This document shows, one piece after another, positions 15,176-22,712 of a stretch of 26,455 nucleotides of DNA (positions are counted from its first letter, which is position 1; each line of letters opens with the position of its first letter). Position numbers and translations under genes: made by a program. The notes below the pieces were generated by a model. That model was not told where the DNA came from, ran no database searches, and saw only the letters and a program-made list of their open reading frames with translations. Source of the DNA: CAYUUR01 sp964510235 (GTDB lineage: Bacteria; Patescibacteriota; Saccharimonadia; Saccharimonadales; CAYUUR01); the NCBI GenBank assembly GCA_964510235.1, contig CAZEBF010000012.1, positions 1-26,455 on the forward strand, read 5' to 3'.

Positions 15176-16843
15176 CTAGAAAGTGAAAGAGGCCTGTTCG
15201 TCTTCAGCCTTTTTAGCAAGATACGTACGCGTCCTCTCAGCAAGTCTGGCCGCTTGATCAGATGCTGTCTCCCCTTCCTCAAGCGCCATAACTTCTTCGA
15301 GAGTCTTAAGTGCTGCAATTAACGCAGGGTCTTTCTGCCGCTTACTGTAATTCTCCAGGATCATGCTTATCCTGTTCAGAATACCTTCATCAATTTCTCC
15401 CTGTTCGGCCAGTCTTTCAGCCATTTTATCTACAAGTGGCGCTAACTCATTGTTTAGAATATTGCCTTCCACGGTGTCGCCAATCAGGCCGAGAGTGAAA
15501 CCCTCCTGGATACTTGTTAGCTGCGAAGCAAGCCTGCTAGTTGCTGCCCTCAAATGTGTGGCTTCAATCCGTACTCGGTGCTCATCGCCTGGACTCAGTG
15601 TGTCACCTTCTAAGTGCGGCTTTGCTTCCGCGTCATCGTACAGGCTGGACATTCCTTTTTCACGAATTGCAATCTTTTCACGGATACGCTTGTCTACTTC
15701 ATCAATGAGAGGGTCAGTAACAGTAATCCAGTTAGCTAGGTCAAGAATTTCTGATTCACTAAAGCCTTCCGCGGCCATTTGAGCAATTCGTTTTACCTGG
15801 CTCGGCTTAAATTTCTCTGTATTAATTGCCAGTCTAATATGTTCTGGGACATGTGACAGGTCTTCATGTTTGCGAATCTCGGCAAGTATGCCGTCTGATG
15901 ACAATTTTCGCTCAGCAAACCTCCTTGCCAGTACAATTACATCCTTCTCGGTATAGATTTTGAGGAGTCTGTCCATTTCAAATACTCCCGAATAAGGCAG
16001 TTTATCCCTAGCCACAAATTGTTTGACCTCTTCTGGTAGAGATTCGAATCGTATTGCGCGAGCAATCTGGTCATCATCCACGTTAAACATCTCTGCAACA
16101 TCAGACGTTCGTGGCAGCTCACCTGTTTCCGTCTTAAGTCGCACGTACGTCACAATTGATCGGGAACGCTCCCACATAGCCGGCGCCAAACCTGAGTTCT
16201 CTGCAGCCTGGACTTCTAGCATGTCAGCAAATTCTGGGTTGATAAATATTCTAGCCATTAGAGCACGTTTACCTTTATTAGGGTGGCCTGTTTGCAACTT
16301 ATTGCCATAGCCTATGGCGAGCTGTCGAGTGTGGCCTGCTACAGTTGCGAATATAGCACTCAAACCTGTGCGACCAATCTTTTCGATAACCGTAAACTCG
16401 TCAAGTCCAATCTCAGAATCAAAATATTCATTAGCGGCCTCGAGATAACGCGCTGCTGCAGTTGTGTCATCAAACATGGCTAAAGTACTGTTCTGAAGCT
16501 GCCCATTTGGACGCGAAATGTGCCTACCTAACATAGTGATGTATGGCATAGAGTACTCTTTTCTGATCTGTGGCAAGATCAGTGGCGATCCAGGACGAAT
16601 GTACGCTAAGGTAGCGTCACCAAAACGGGAAATTTTCTCTGGAACAAACCCATTTCGATACTCTTTGGCTGGCCGAAGACAGCGCTCCATCACGACTTCT
16701 CTACTCAGACGCGTTTCATCAGCGAGTAAAGCGTCTTGTCGGTACACTTGGGCAGCTTCAGCTACTTCATCAGCCGTCATGTTGCTGACATCAGCAAGCG
16801 GCATGCGCTCAACTATCTCCAAACGTTCTGCTGGTACTGCCAT
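15176..16843 (-). CDS. Large ParB-like protein (ParB N-terminal fold, helix-turn-helix and long helical tail)
   Basis: 555 residues. Region ~150-185 (VIEKIGRTG...FATVAGHTRQLAIG) resembles the ParB/Srx-like domain, in which 'GhRRL.Aa' binds nucleotide. It is followed at ~210-275 by an AAENSG segment and a helix-turn-helix (SDVAEMFNVDDDQIARAIRFESLPEEV) like the ParB DNA-binding unit. Residues 1-150 and 300-555 are unrecognised. The tail is strongly helical and charged, with coiled-coil potential near 440-540. ParB itself is about 300 residues, so this is not a plain chromosome-partition protein. No ParA gene is near. ATG 16843 has GGAAGG upstream. It could be a transcription or recombination factor of a mobile or defence locus (inference). 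Confidence 0.65.
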   Translation of the reverse strand: MAVPAERLEIVERMPLADVSNMTADEVAEAAQVYRQDALLADETRLSREVVMERCLRPAKEYRNGFVPEKISRFGDATLAYIRPGSPLILPQIRKEYSMPYITMLGRHISRPNGQLQNSTLAMFDDTTAAARYLEAANEYFDSEIGLDEFTVIEKIGRTGLSAIFATVAGHTRQLAIGYGNKLQTGHPNKGKRALMARIFINPEFADMLEVQAAENSGLAPAMWERSRSIVTYVRLKTETGELPRTSDVAEMFNVDDDQIARAIRFESLPEEVKQFVARDKLPYSGVFEMDRLLKIYTEKDVIVLARRFAERKLSSDGILAEIRKHEDLSHVPEHIRLAINTEKFKPSQVKRIAQMAAEGFSESEILDLANWITVTDPLIDEVDKRIREKIAIREKGMSSLYDDAEAKPHLEGDTLSPGDEHRVRIEATHLRAATSRLASQLTSIQEGFTLGLIGDTVEGNILNNELAPLVDKMAERLAEQGEIDEGILNRISMILENYSKRQKDPALIAALKTLEEVMALEEGETASDQAARLAERTRTYLAKKAEDEQASFTF

Positions 16844-16963
16844 TTTGCCCTTCCTTTGGTACTAGTGTAGCGCTATATATAGTGTTTTTGAAGGCATTTA
16901 GCGCGTCAATTACACAACGAAGCACGGTAGGCGCATATTAAGGACCTGTTGGCTAAATTGTTG

Positions 16964-16975
16964 TACAATACAACT
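16964..16975 (+). promoter_or_regulatory. -10 box directly before the gene at 16976
   Basis: TACAAT at 16964-16969 is followed by 6 nt and ATG 16976. This rules against the alternative in-frame TTG start at 16949, which lies upstream of the box. No -35 box is evident. Confidence 0.55.
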
Positions 16976-17611
16976 ATGACAAGAACTACTCCAGAACTCG
17001 GTATAGCCGGTGGACCTAATCCGATCATCGATGAACTAGCATTTCCTGTACGAGAATTCTCTGACGCGCTGCAGATTGATTATGACACTTTTTTACACGG
17101 GATTATTGACACGCACTCTATTGACCCAGCTAACGCCAGCCGCCTCATTGCAATTGACGGCATTGCTAACAGGCTTGGCAGGACCCGCTACCAGGAACTC
17201 GCTGACCTGAATGATTTGTGTGATGGCTTCCCAACACCTGGTGTCATTATTGCCCCAGTACTCCGCGTCAGTGGTGACTTTAGCGTAACGGATAAAGTCA
17301 TGGTACAGGTCCAGGACAAGGCTCCTTGGAAACAATACGAGATATTTGATACCAGAAAGAATCTCGAAACCAGAGAAGTTGATGGCATTAGCGTTGCTTT
17401 TGATCCAAAGACACCGCGCGCCTTTACGGTCGACGATTACTTAACCATTCAAGGTCGTACTACGGCAGCTCACGGGAGTTTGCGCTACAGACGCGCAGCG
17501 ATCTTACATAGCCATTTTAACGAGAGAACCAACGATAACACGCCGCGTCACGTCTTGCGCATCTTTGGTCTTCAACTGAATAACACATACCCAGGCAAGG
17601 GCTCTAACTAG
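16976..17611 (+). CDS. Protein of unknown function
   Basis: 211 residues starting MTRTTPELGIAGGPNP. The start was chosen because the -10 box TACAAT ends 6 nt before this ATG. No membrane segment or signal peptide. The N-terminal half is helical. The middle contains TPGVIIAPVLRVSGDFSV and KVMVQVQDKAPWKQYEIFD, suggestive of a beta-rich domain. No motif is recognised. Its stop overlaps the stop of the convergent HhH-GPD gene by 8 nt, and it diverges from the ParB-like gene. Confidence 0.72.
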   Translation: MTRTTPELGIAGGPNPIIDELAFPVREFSDALQIDYDTFLHGIIDTHSIDPANASRLIAIDGIANRLGRTRYQELADLNDLCDGFPTPGVIIAPVLRVSGDFSVTDKVMVQVQDKAPWKQYEIFDTRKNLETREVDGISVAFDPKTPRAFTVDDYLTIQGRTTAAHGSLRYRRAAILHSHFNERTNDNTPRHVLRIFGLQLNNTYPGKGSN

Positions 17612-18878
17612 AGAAAAGTTTTTCTTGCGAATTATCGGGAAATCGTAAGCGTTCGCCTCGAACCGCCAACGCACCAGCTATATAGTAGTCCGCTGAGCCG
17701 ATTCGTCCAGTACATGTTTCTTCGACAGGGCAGATGCGACAAGAGTTGTTATATGCCGCCATCTGTGCCGGATTATTCGGATTTTCTTCTGGCACGATAA
17801 GTACTGTCCGCCGTCCATCTCGCCCAAATCGACGCTTTGGCTCAATAGTCCAGTTGCCTGGCGCTTTGCTGCACAGCAACCCAGAAAGTAGCCACACAGC
17901 GTCACACAAACGAAGCGGATCAACGTCTTTGCGTACAGCATAATTCAGATAGACATCACGCAATGTCGCGGTTGTCTGTGGTCGCATTAAGTCTGTGTTG
18001 TACGGCACGCCAGGAAACTCAATCAGGCCATTTAGAATACTTACTCTGAGTACATGGATATCTACAGGAATTGGGAACTTAAAGCTATCGATCATTCCTT
18101 CATCCATCAAAAAATACGTGATCATACTGACCATTTTTTCTTGAAAACCACCAAAACCACCGCCTCGTTTATCATTCTTGATGCGTTGAACGGCTGCTTC
18201 GTACGTATCTACTCCTTTGAAGATCTCGCGCGGGTCACCATCATAGCGTTCCGTCATGCGCACAGCATTCTCTACCCAGAGTCGAGCTGTCGTTTGTTGA
18301 AACCCTAACCCAAAATGCTTGAGCGTAGCAGCTATGTCCTGTTCCACCATAGACCGTCGAGACATTGGATCTATGCCGGTGACGTCATGATCAATCATAG
18401 TGTCTGCTTCAAACTCTTCAGCTAATTTCTCAGTGTCAATTGGCTCCTCTGCTACCTCTTCACCCAGATTTGCCACAACTTTTTTACAATCAAACAAGTC
18501 TGGCCGCGCATCGTACACTTGACCGAGGCGCGTATACGCATCGTAGGACTTTATTCCACCACGCATGTAGTAACAACAAACAAAGTGAAACATCGCGTGG
18601 TCTTTACTGCCACGCTCAAGAGTTTTTGGCATGTTTTCTGGGATGTGTGGTGGTCGAGCTTCAGTCAGATTATAGGGAGGTTCTTTAGCCCAGTATGCGT
18701 CCATAATTTTGTCGAGCACCTTATCGACGCGTTCATGATTAACAACTATCGGTAACTCATCACTCGGCCAAGGTTTTATTGGCGATTCCCAGTCGCGATA
18801 TGGGTCTTTCTGTAGATTCACCGGTGCAATGGGCTCCTGATAGTAGGCTTCTGCTTCAAAAAGAGCAACTTCACTCAT
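17604..18878 (-). CDS. HhH-GPD superfamily DNA glycosylase-like protein with cysteine cluster
   Basis: 424 residues. Region ~230-290 matches the helix-hairpin-helix plus Gly/Pro-Asp signature of base-excision glycosylases: GGFGGFQEKMVSM, with K248 at the position of the EndoIII catalytic lysine, and FPIPVDIHVLRVSI with D273 at the conserved aspartate. Near the C-terminus C380-x2-C383-x5-C389 equals the last three cysteines of the EndoIII iron-sulfur pattern. C336 could be the fourth, displaced by an insertion. It is twice the length of EndoIII (211). The N-terminal ~180 residues include an acidic segment (EEVAEEPIDTEKLAEEFEAD). ATG 18878 overlaps the TGA of the HNH gene (ATGA), so the two are made together. 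It may excise a damaged or modified base. Substrate unknown. Confidence 0.65.
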   Translation of the reverse strand: MSEVALFEAEAYYQEPIAPVNLQKDPYRDWESPIKPWPSDELPIVVNHERVDKVLDKIMDAYWAKEPPYNLTEARPPHIPENMPKTLERGSKDHAMFHFVCCYYMRGGIKSYDAYTRLGQVYDARPDLFDCKKVVANLGEEVAEEPIDTEKLAEEFEADTMIDHDVTGIDPMSRRSMVEQDIAATLKHFGLGFQQTTARLWVENAVRMTERYDGDPREIFKGVDTYEAAVQRIKNDKRGGGFGGFQEKMVSMITYFLMDEGMIDSFKFPIPVDIHVLRVSILNGLIEFPGVPYNTDLMRPQTTATLRDVYLNYAVRKDVDPLRLCDAVWLLSGLLCSKAPGNWTIEPKRRFGRDGRRTVLIVPEENPNNPAQMAAYNNSCRICPVEETCTGRIGSADYYIAGALAVRGERLRFPDNSQEKLFSS

Positions 18879-19504
18879 GCTTGCCTGCCGTTCACCGCTT
18901 CGATTAGTGCATACAACCCACCGAATGTTACTCGTCCTGGTGCATGTACTGACAGCTGAAATAGATCACCTTGCTTGGCTCTGTTGAGAGCTAAATTCTT
19001 ACGACGATTGTTCTCTACCAGATCTACTACTTCTAGGTGATACGGATTACAGCACGTTTGATTACGACATCGATGGTCAACCTGTCGCTCCAGACGTGCC
19101 CCGGCTGGCAACTCAACACCCATCAAAATACTCATTGACGCTCTGTGCGCTTGATAGCCTCGAAAGCCAAGACTGGCAATATTAACTTGCGGGTAGTACA
19201 GGCGATGTCCTTTGGTTCGAGTATGGAGCGGTAACTGCCAGCAACCATACTGTCCATCGAGCGACAATTTGGGCGCCAAATACTGCGCCAATGTCGTCAC
19301 ACACGGCTCGTCGAACAAGTTTGGATCATCCGCAATGCGTTTTAGCAGCACTAGACTTTCGGCACTGAATTCAACTGACGGTAAAACATCACCCCATTCC
19401 GTCACCAATACATGGTCATCGTCTGCAAACTCATGACCACCCGGCCGCAGAGGATGTCCTGGTATTATTTGCTGCAACTCCCCAAACTCAAAACCAACAC
19501 TCAT
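18875..19504 (-). CDS. HNH endonuclease
   Basis: 209 residues starting MSVGFEFGELQQ. An in-frame ATG at 19540 lies at the -35 box and is unlikely. The HNH fold occupies ~118-170: AHRASMSILMGVELPAGA, then VDHRCRNQTCCNPYHLEVV with D143-H144 of the first strand, the Cys-x4-Cys metal knuckle region, N153 and H156, then EN..R. This is the phage-type HNH layout 'vDHlCrn..CvNP.HLe.v...eN..r'. The N-terminal ~115 residues are unrecognised and could bind DNA. The gene is first in a unit with the HhH-GPD gene (4-nt overlap). A DNA-repair or modified-DNA-restriction role is possible. Confidence 0.85.
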   Translation of the reverse strand: MSVGFEFGELQQIIPGHPLRPGGHEFADDDHVLVTEWGDVLPSVEFSAESLVLLKRIADDPNLFDEPCVTTLAQYLAPKLSLDGQYGCWQLPLHTRTKGHRLYYPQVNIASLGFRGYQAHRASMSILMGVELPAGARLERQVDHRCRNQTCCNPYHLEVVDLVENNRRKNLALNRAKQGDLFQLSVHAPGRVTFGGLYALIEAVNGRQA

Positions 19505-19511
19505 ACATCTT

Positions 19512-19540
19512 AGTGTAATGGCCCCTTCGCCCCAGAACAA
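19512..19540 (-). promoter_or_regulatory. Promoter of the HNH/HhH-GPD gene pair
   Basis: On the minus strand TTGTTC (19540-19535), a 17-nt spacer and TACACT (19517-19512), then 7 nt to ATG 19504. It supports the chosen start and a nearly leaderless message. Confidence 0.6.
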
Positions 19541-19626
19541 TCATGAGCACGTTACTGTGGCATATGTTACAGCAATGTTTTGCTATCAGACATACACTAC
19601 TGGTGTTCACATAAAAAGGAGGAGAT

Positions 19627-19734
19627 ATGACACAACACTTACAAGAACGTATAGACTCATTCATGAGTCGAAAGCAAAAAGAGCATCCCGAAATCAACCG
19701 TCCAGTCGACGACTTAATACAACAATGGAGATAG
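19627..19734 (+). CDS. 35-residue charged peptide upstream of the GlsB-like gene
   Basis: Short frame starting MTQHLQERIDSFMSRK and ending RPVDDLIQQWR. The Shine-Dalgarno AAGGAGG just before the ATG is near-perfect, and the stop is 1 nt before the start of the GlsB-like gene, so translation is supported by context. It is soluble and charged, predicted helical, with no membrane segment. It could be a leader for coupling or a partner of the membrane protein. No family is recognised. Confidence 0.7.
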   Translation: MTQHLQERIDSFMSRKQKEHPEINRPVDDLIQQWR

Positions 19735-19735
19735 T

Positions 19736-20002
19736 ATGGAATTTTTAATCTGGATCGTACTTGGCGCACTTGTAGGCTGGATTGCCTCACTCATCATGAA
19801 AACTGATGCAGACCAGGGCACTTTAGCAAACATTTTAATCGGTATCTCCGGTGCAGTACTTGGTGGATTTCTGTGGCGCACATTAACTGGCGATGAGGCA
19901 GATAGCCTAATAGGTCAAATACTGGTTGCGCTGGTTGGAGCTATGCTTATCATTGCAGTATGGAAGGCCTTACGCCGACCCTCTAGTTCTAAAATAGAAT
20001 AG
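19736..20002 (+). CDS. GlsB/YeaQ/YmgE-family stress-response membrane protein
   Basis: 88 residues with three hydrophobic segments (about 3-20, 29-48, 60-80). LGALVGWIASLIMKTDADQG followed by NILIGISGAVLGGFLW is the typical pattern of the 'transglycosylase-associated' family, named YeaQ/YmgE in E. coli and GlsB in Gram-positives, which are general-stress membrane proteins of uncertain activity. ATG 19736 follows the 35-residue peptide by 1 nt, with GGAG in the end of that gene as ribosome binding site. A terminator follows. Confidence 0.92.
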   Translation: MEFLIWIVLGALVGWIASLIMKTDADQGTLANILIGISGAVLGGFLWRTLTGDEADSLIGQILVALVGAMLIIAVWKALRRPSSSKIE

Positions 20003-20020
20003 ACCACCCGCCTTCTGCCT

Positions 20021-20065
20021 AGACAGCCTCTAATCTTAACCTGATGGAGGCTGTTTGACTTTTTA
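20021..20065 (+). terminator. Intrinsic terminator after the GlsB-like gene
   Basis: ACAGCCTC (20023-20030) pairs with GAGGCTGT (20047-20054), extendable by A-T and G-T pairs outside, with a 16-nt loop, followed by TTGACTTTTT. The loop is long but the stem is perfect. Confidence 0.75.
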
Positions 20066-20102
20066 TAACATAACTTGTACAGTCTGCATTAGAGAAACAA
20101 GT

Positions 20103-21011
20103 ATGGCAGTATCCACAAGCAACTCAGCAAAACCTGTATCACCCCTCGCAAAAACCTTTTGGCTGAGTGTGCTGGCTGGCTTTTTATTGCTCATCGCCAA
20201 CTCTGCCATTTGGCTCAACAACTACGTGTTTAACGAAGATAACTTCTCAAATGTTGTCACCACCGCCATCACCTCAGAGTCAAGTCGACAGGCTATTGCC
20301 GAACGCGTCACTGATGCGGCCTTTCAAGATCGTCCAGTGCTCAAAAAGGTAGCAGGTGATGTATCTACAAAAATTGTCAGTGGTTTACTCGCGACCAACC
20401 AAGCTGACACCGCTATAAGCGAAGTAACTCGTCGACTCAATGTTGTTTTGACTTCTAATAATCCAGAGCCGGTAGTTTTCGACCTCACAGGCATCAAAGG
20501 CATCGTAAGCCAGCTCGTAAATGTGTCTGCCTCACTGGGCCGCGAACCTCAAGTTGATCCAGCCAACATCCCCGATGAAATAGTCATTCTTGATACTGCT
20601 AACTTGCCAAACTTTTATAAATGGAGTGTAGCATTCTTGTGGATAGCTCCTTTGGCGTTCATTGGAGGAGCGGCAGCTCTCCTGTATCCGTACCTCAAGC
20701 GTAATCGACAAATCAAACCGATGCTGCTGACTCAAGGTGCAGTGATTACAGCTTTTGGCTTGCTTGGTCTTTTAGTCGGACCACTCTTCCGTCCACCATT
20801 ACTGGCCAATGTAAAAACTTCGCAGGGTCGTGTCGTGATTGGAAACATTTACGACGGTTTCATAGCCACCTTCAATGCCCAAACTCGCTTAATCATAGTA
20901 TTTGGAATCATCATAATTTTGATTGCTGGTGCAATGTACATCTACCAAGTCGCAGTACCGGCTATTAAGAACCACCGACAGTCAAAGCCCGCAAAAACCA
21001 ACAAACGCTAA
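20103..21011 (+). CDS. Multi-pass membrane protein of unknown function
   Basis: 302 residues starting MAVSTSNSAKPVSPLAK. The in-frame upstream start at 20055 would lie inside the terminator of the previous gene. Membrane segments are at about 18-40, 178-200, 210-235 and 262-285. Between the first and second lies an extracytoplasmic domain of about 135 residues containing SRQAIAERVTDAAFQ. The C-terminus is strongly basic (KNHRQSKPAKTNKR). Similar layouts occur in actinobacterial membrane proteins without assigned function. It stands alone and converges with the gene at 21038. Confidence 0.82.
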   Translation: MAVSTSNSAKPVSPLAKTFWLSVLAGFLLLIANSAIWLNNYVFNEDNFSNVVTTAITSESSRQAIAERVTDAAFQDRPVLKKVAGDVSTKIVSGLLATNQADTAISEVTRRLNVVLTSNNPEPVVFDLTGIKGIVSQLVNVSASLGREPQVDPANIPDEIVILDTANLPNFYKWSVAFLWIAPLAFIGGAAALLYPYLKRNRQIKPMLLTQGAVITAFGLLGLLVGPLFRPPLLANVKTSQGRVVIGNIYDGFIATFNAQTRLIIVFGIIIILIAGAMYIYQVAVPAIKNHRQSKPAKTNKR

Positions 21012-21037
21012 TACAGTAACAAGCATCTAGAAGTGGC

Positions 21038-21625
21038 TCAATATTTGATTGGACGCGCGTCAGACTTGGTACTGTCATTTGTAAGCGCCAAGACGATTGA
21101 ATGAATCTGATCTGGTGCAATTACATCTGCGTAGTCGTAGGGTGATGCATAATAAACTACCCGTACGGTGTCGCCTTTTTCAAGCTCAATGCCATCATAA
21201 TTTTGGCTTCTATTTGTTTTGAAGTAATCTTGAACATCAAATGGGAACGTTACGCGAACGATTCTACCTGAAGTTGTCTGGATAATCATCGTGTTGCCGA
21301 TAAACGAAGTGATGCGTCCACCGATCTCATGCTGCGATCCAGCTTCTACCAGATTGCTATTTGAGTCACCCTCACCAGCTGGCCATATGTCCAGTGTAGG
21401 CGCACTATAACACTCGTCCAATTCGTTACCTAGACATGGCTGCATGCCCGTACCACTGAGCACAAGGGGATTATTTATCTTGTCCATATCAGCCGACAAC
21501 GAATCATTTCGGGAGAAAAGCCAAATAGCTAACCCAATCATGACTAACGCTAAAAACGCAGAAAGTATGGTTGCAGTTAAGATTAATGCAGTCCACGGCG
21601 ATGTTTTATGTTTGGCTTGTGACAT
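21038..21625 (-). CDS. Membrane-anchored protein with a small beta-rich extracytoplasmic domain
   Basis: 195 residues. One anchor (about 14-37) follows a short basic N-terminus. Outside are two cysteines (QPCLGNELDECYS) that may form a disulfide. The domain ~90-180 (EIGGRITSFIGNTMIIQTTSGRIVRVTFP... KGDTVRVVYYAS) has the alternating pattern of an OB-like beta barrel. No enzyme motif. The TATACT box lies 7 nt before ATG 21625, in a divergent arrangement with the nitroreductase-like gene. Confidence 0.78.
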   Translation of the reverse strand: MSQAKHKTSPWTALILTATILSAFLALVMIGLAIWLFSRNDSLSADMDKINNPLVLSGTGMQPCLGNELDECYSAPTLDIWPAGEGDSNSNLVEAGSQHEIGGRITSFIGNTMIIQTTSGRIVRVTFPFDVQDYFKTNRSQNYDGIELEKGDTVRVVYYASPYDYADVIAPDQIHSIVLALTNDSTKSDARPIKY

Positions 21626-21632
21626 GTTAACA

Positions 21633-21668
21633 AGTATACGCTATTGATTGATTAGGTGTGTGTATACT
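21633..21668. promoter_or_regulatory. Divergent promoter pair
   Basis: Two TATACT -10 boxes point away from each other: 21638-21633 for the minus-strand gene (7 nt to its ATG) and 21663-21668 for the plus-strand gene (6 nt to its GTG). Only 24 nt separate them, so their -35 regions overlap and the two genes may be coregulated or compete for polymerase. Confidence 0.6.
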
Positions 21669-21674
21669 ATTGGT

Positions 21675-22712
21675 GTGAGTAAAAAAACAGACAATCCAAA
21701 CACGGCTGCTCAGCAGCTTATCGAACTCGCTAATTACTATCCGTCCCCACACAACGGGCAGCCCATTGAGTTAGCAATGGATGGTAACAAACTAGAGGTG
21801 TTTTTTGTAAGAGAACGTGGCTTGAAATCAGCCGACGTGTCCTACACTTTTAGTTTTACCAGCATGGGTATTTTTATCGAACATCTGAGGCTCTGTGCAC
21901 AGGCGCTTGGACACACCATATCAGTTGATTTAGAACTCCCAGACGTCTCCGCCCTGAAGGGGTCAGGGAGCGTTATATTTGCGAAGTGTAGTATCAGCTG
22001 GAACTCACAGCAGCCAGACACAGAACTCCAGAAGGCTATACATTTCCGGCAAACTTCACGCAAGAAATATACCAAGGGTCTCGATGATACAACTATCGAT
22101 GACATGCTAAAGCTGACCAAAAATCATCATATGAAGCTAGTGCCACTATCGCCGGAAGCATCCAGAAAGACAGTGTGGCTCAATCAACGCGCTGTCTTTG
22201 ATGACATGTTTGACACATCGGTTAGGCAAGAGCTTGCGCACTGGCTGCGATATACAGAGAATCAAAAAAACGAAACTCAAGACGGTCTTTCCTACGATTG
22301 TATGGAGTTAAATGGCAAGCTTTTAGAGTTCACCGTTAAGCATTATAAGATCCTACACATGCCGGTTCTTTCATGGCTGCTGAAACAGTACTACATGCAC
22401 ACCATGAAAGATTCCAGCAGCGTTTTTTACATGCTGTCGCCGTTTGCCGACGAGCATGACGCTTATAAAGTTGGTGAGACTATAATGCAGCTATGGATGG
22501 GCCTCTCTAAGGCTGGCTACTATATTCACCCGTTTGGCACCATTATGAGTAATCCGCAAGCACACGCTGATTTCATGAAACTTGTTGGAATCACCAACGA
22601 GTCGGTTGATAATTCGTATCTGACCTTTATCTTCCGTGCCGGAGAATCACCACAACCAGCAAGAAGCCTACGAATCCCACCTGCCAAACACTTAATGAAG
22701 GAGACGACATAA
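21675..22712 (+). CDS. Nitroreductase-fold flavoprotein-like protein
   Basis: 345 residues with GTG start at 21675. The ATG at 21648 lies upstream of the -10 box and is rejected. YYPSPHNGQPIELAMDGNKLEVFF (residues ~23-46) matches the 'S.HN.QPw.f.v.g..l.l' start of nitroreductase/Acg-like proteins. FTSMGIFIEHLRLCAQALGH matches the helix after the FMN-binding Arg segment, and FRQTSRKKYT matches 'R.TnR..Y'. The C-terminal FRAGESPQPARSLR matches the 'fR.G......RR...' end. Such proteins bind FMN and reduce or oxidise small molecules. Its stop is directly followed by the start of an adenylate-forming enzyme, so they probably act in one pathway. Substrate unknown. Confidence 0.75.
   Translation: MSKKTDNPNTAAQQLIELANYYPSPHNGQPIELAMDGNKLEVFFVRERGLKSADVSYTFSFTSMGIFIEHLRLCAQALGHTISVDLELPDVSALKGSGSVIFAKCSISWNSQQPDTELQKAIHFRQTSRKKYTKGLDDTTIDDMLKLTKNHHMKLVPLSPEASRKTVWLNQRAVFDDMFDTSVRQELAHWLRYTENQKNETQDGLSYDCMELNGKLLEFTVKHYKILHMPVLSWLLKQYYMHTMKDSSSVFYMLSPFADEHDAYKVGETIMQLWMGLSKAGYYIHPFGTIMSNPQAHADFMKLVGITNESVDNSYLTFIFRAGESPQPARSLRIPPAKHLMKETT

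Noticed and set aside
15363..15782. Plus-strand frame of 139 codons
   Set aside because: Shadow of the ParB-like gene. Very Ser/Leu-rich, no start signal.
12039..19734. A Pup-like small protein for the PafA/Dop-family enzyme
   Set aside because: None of the small or neighbouring frames ends in Gly-Gly-Glu or Gly-Gly-Gln.
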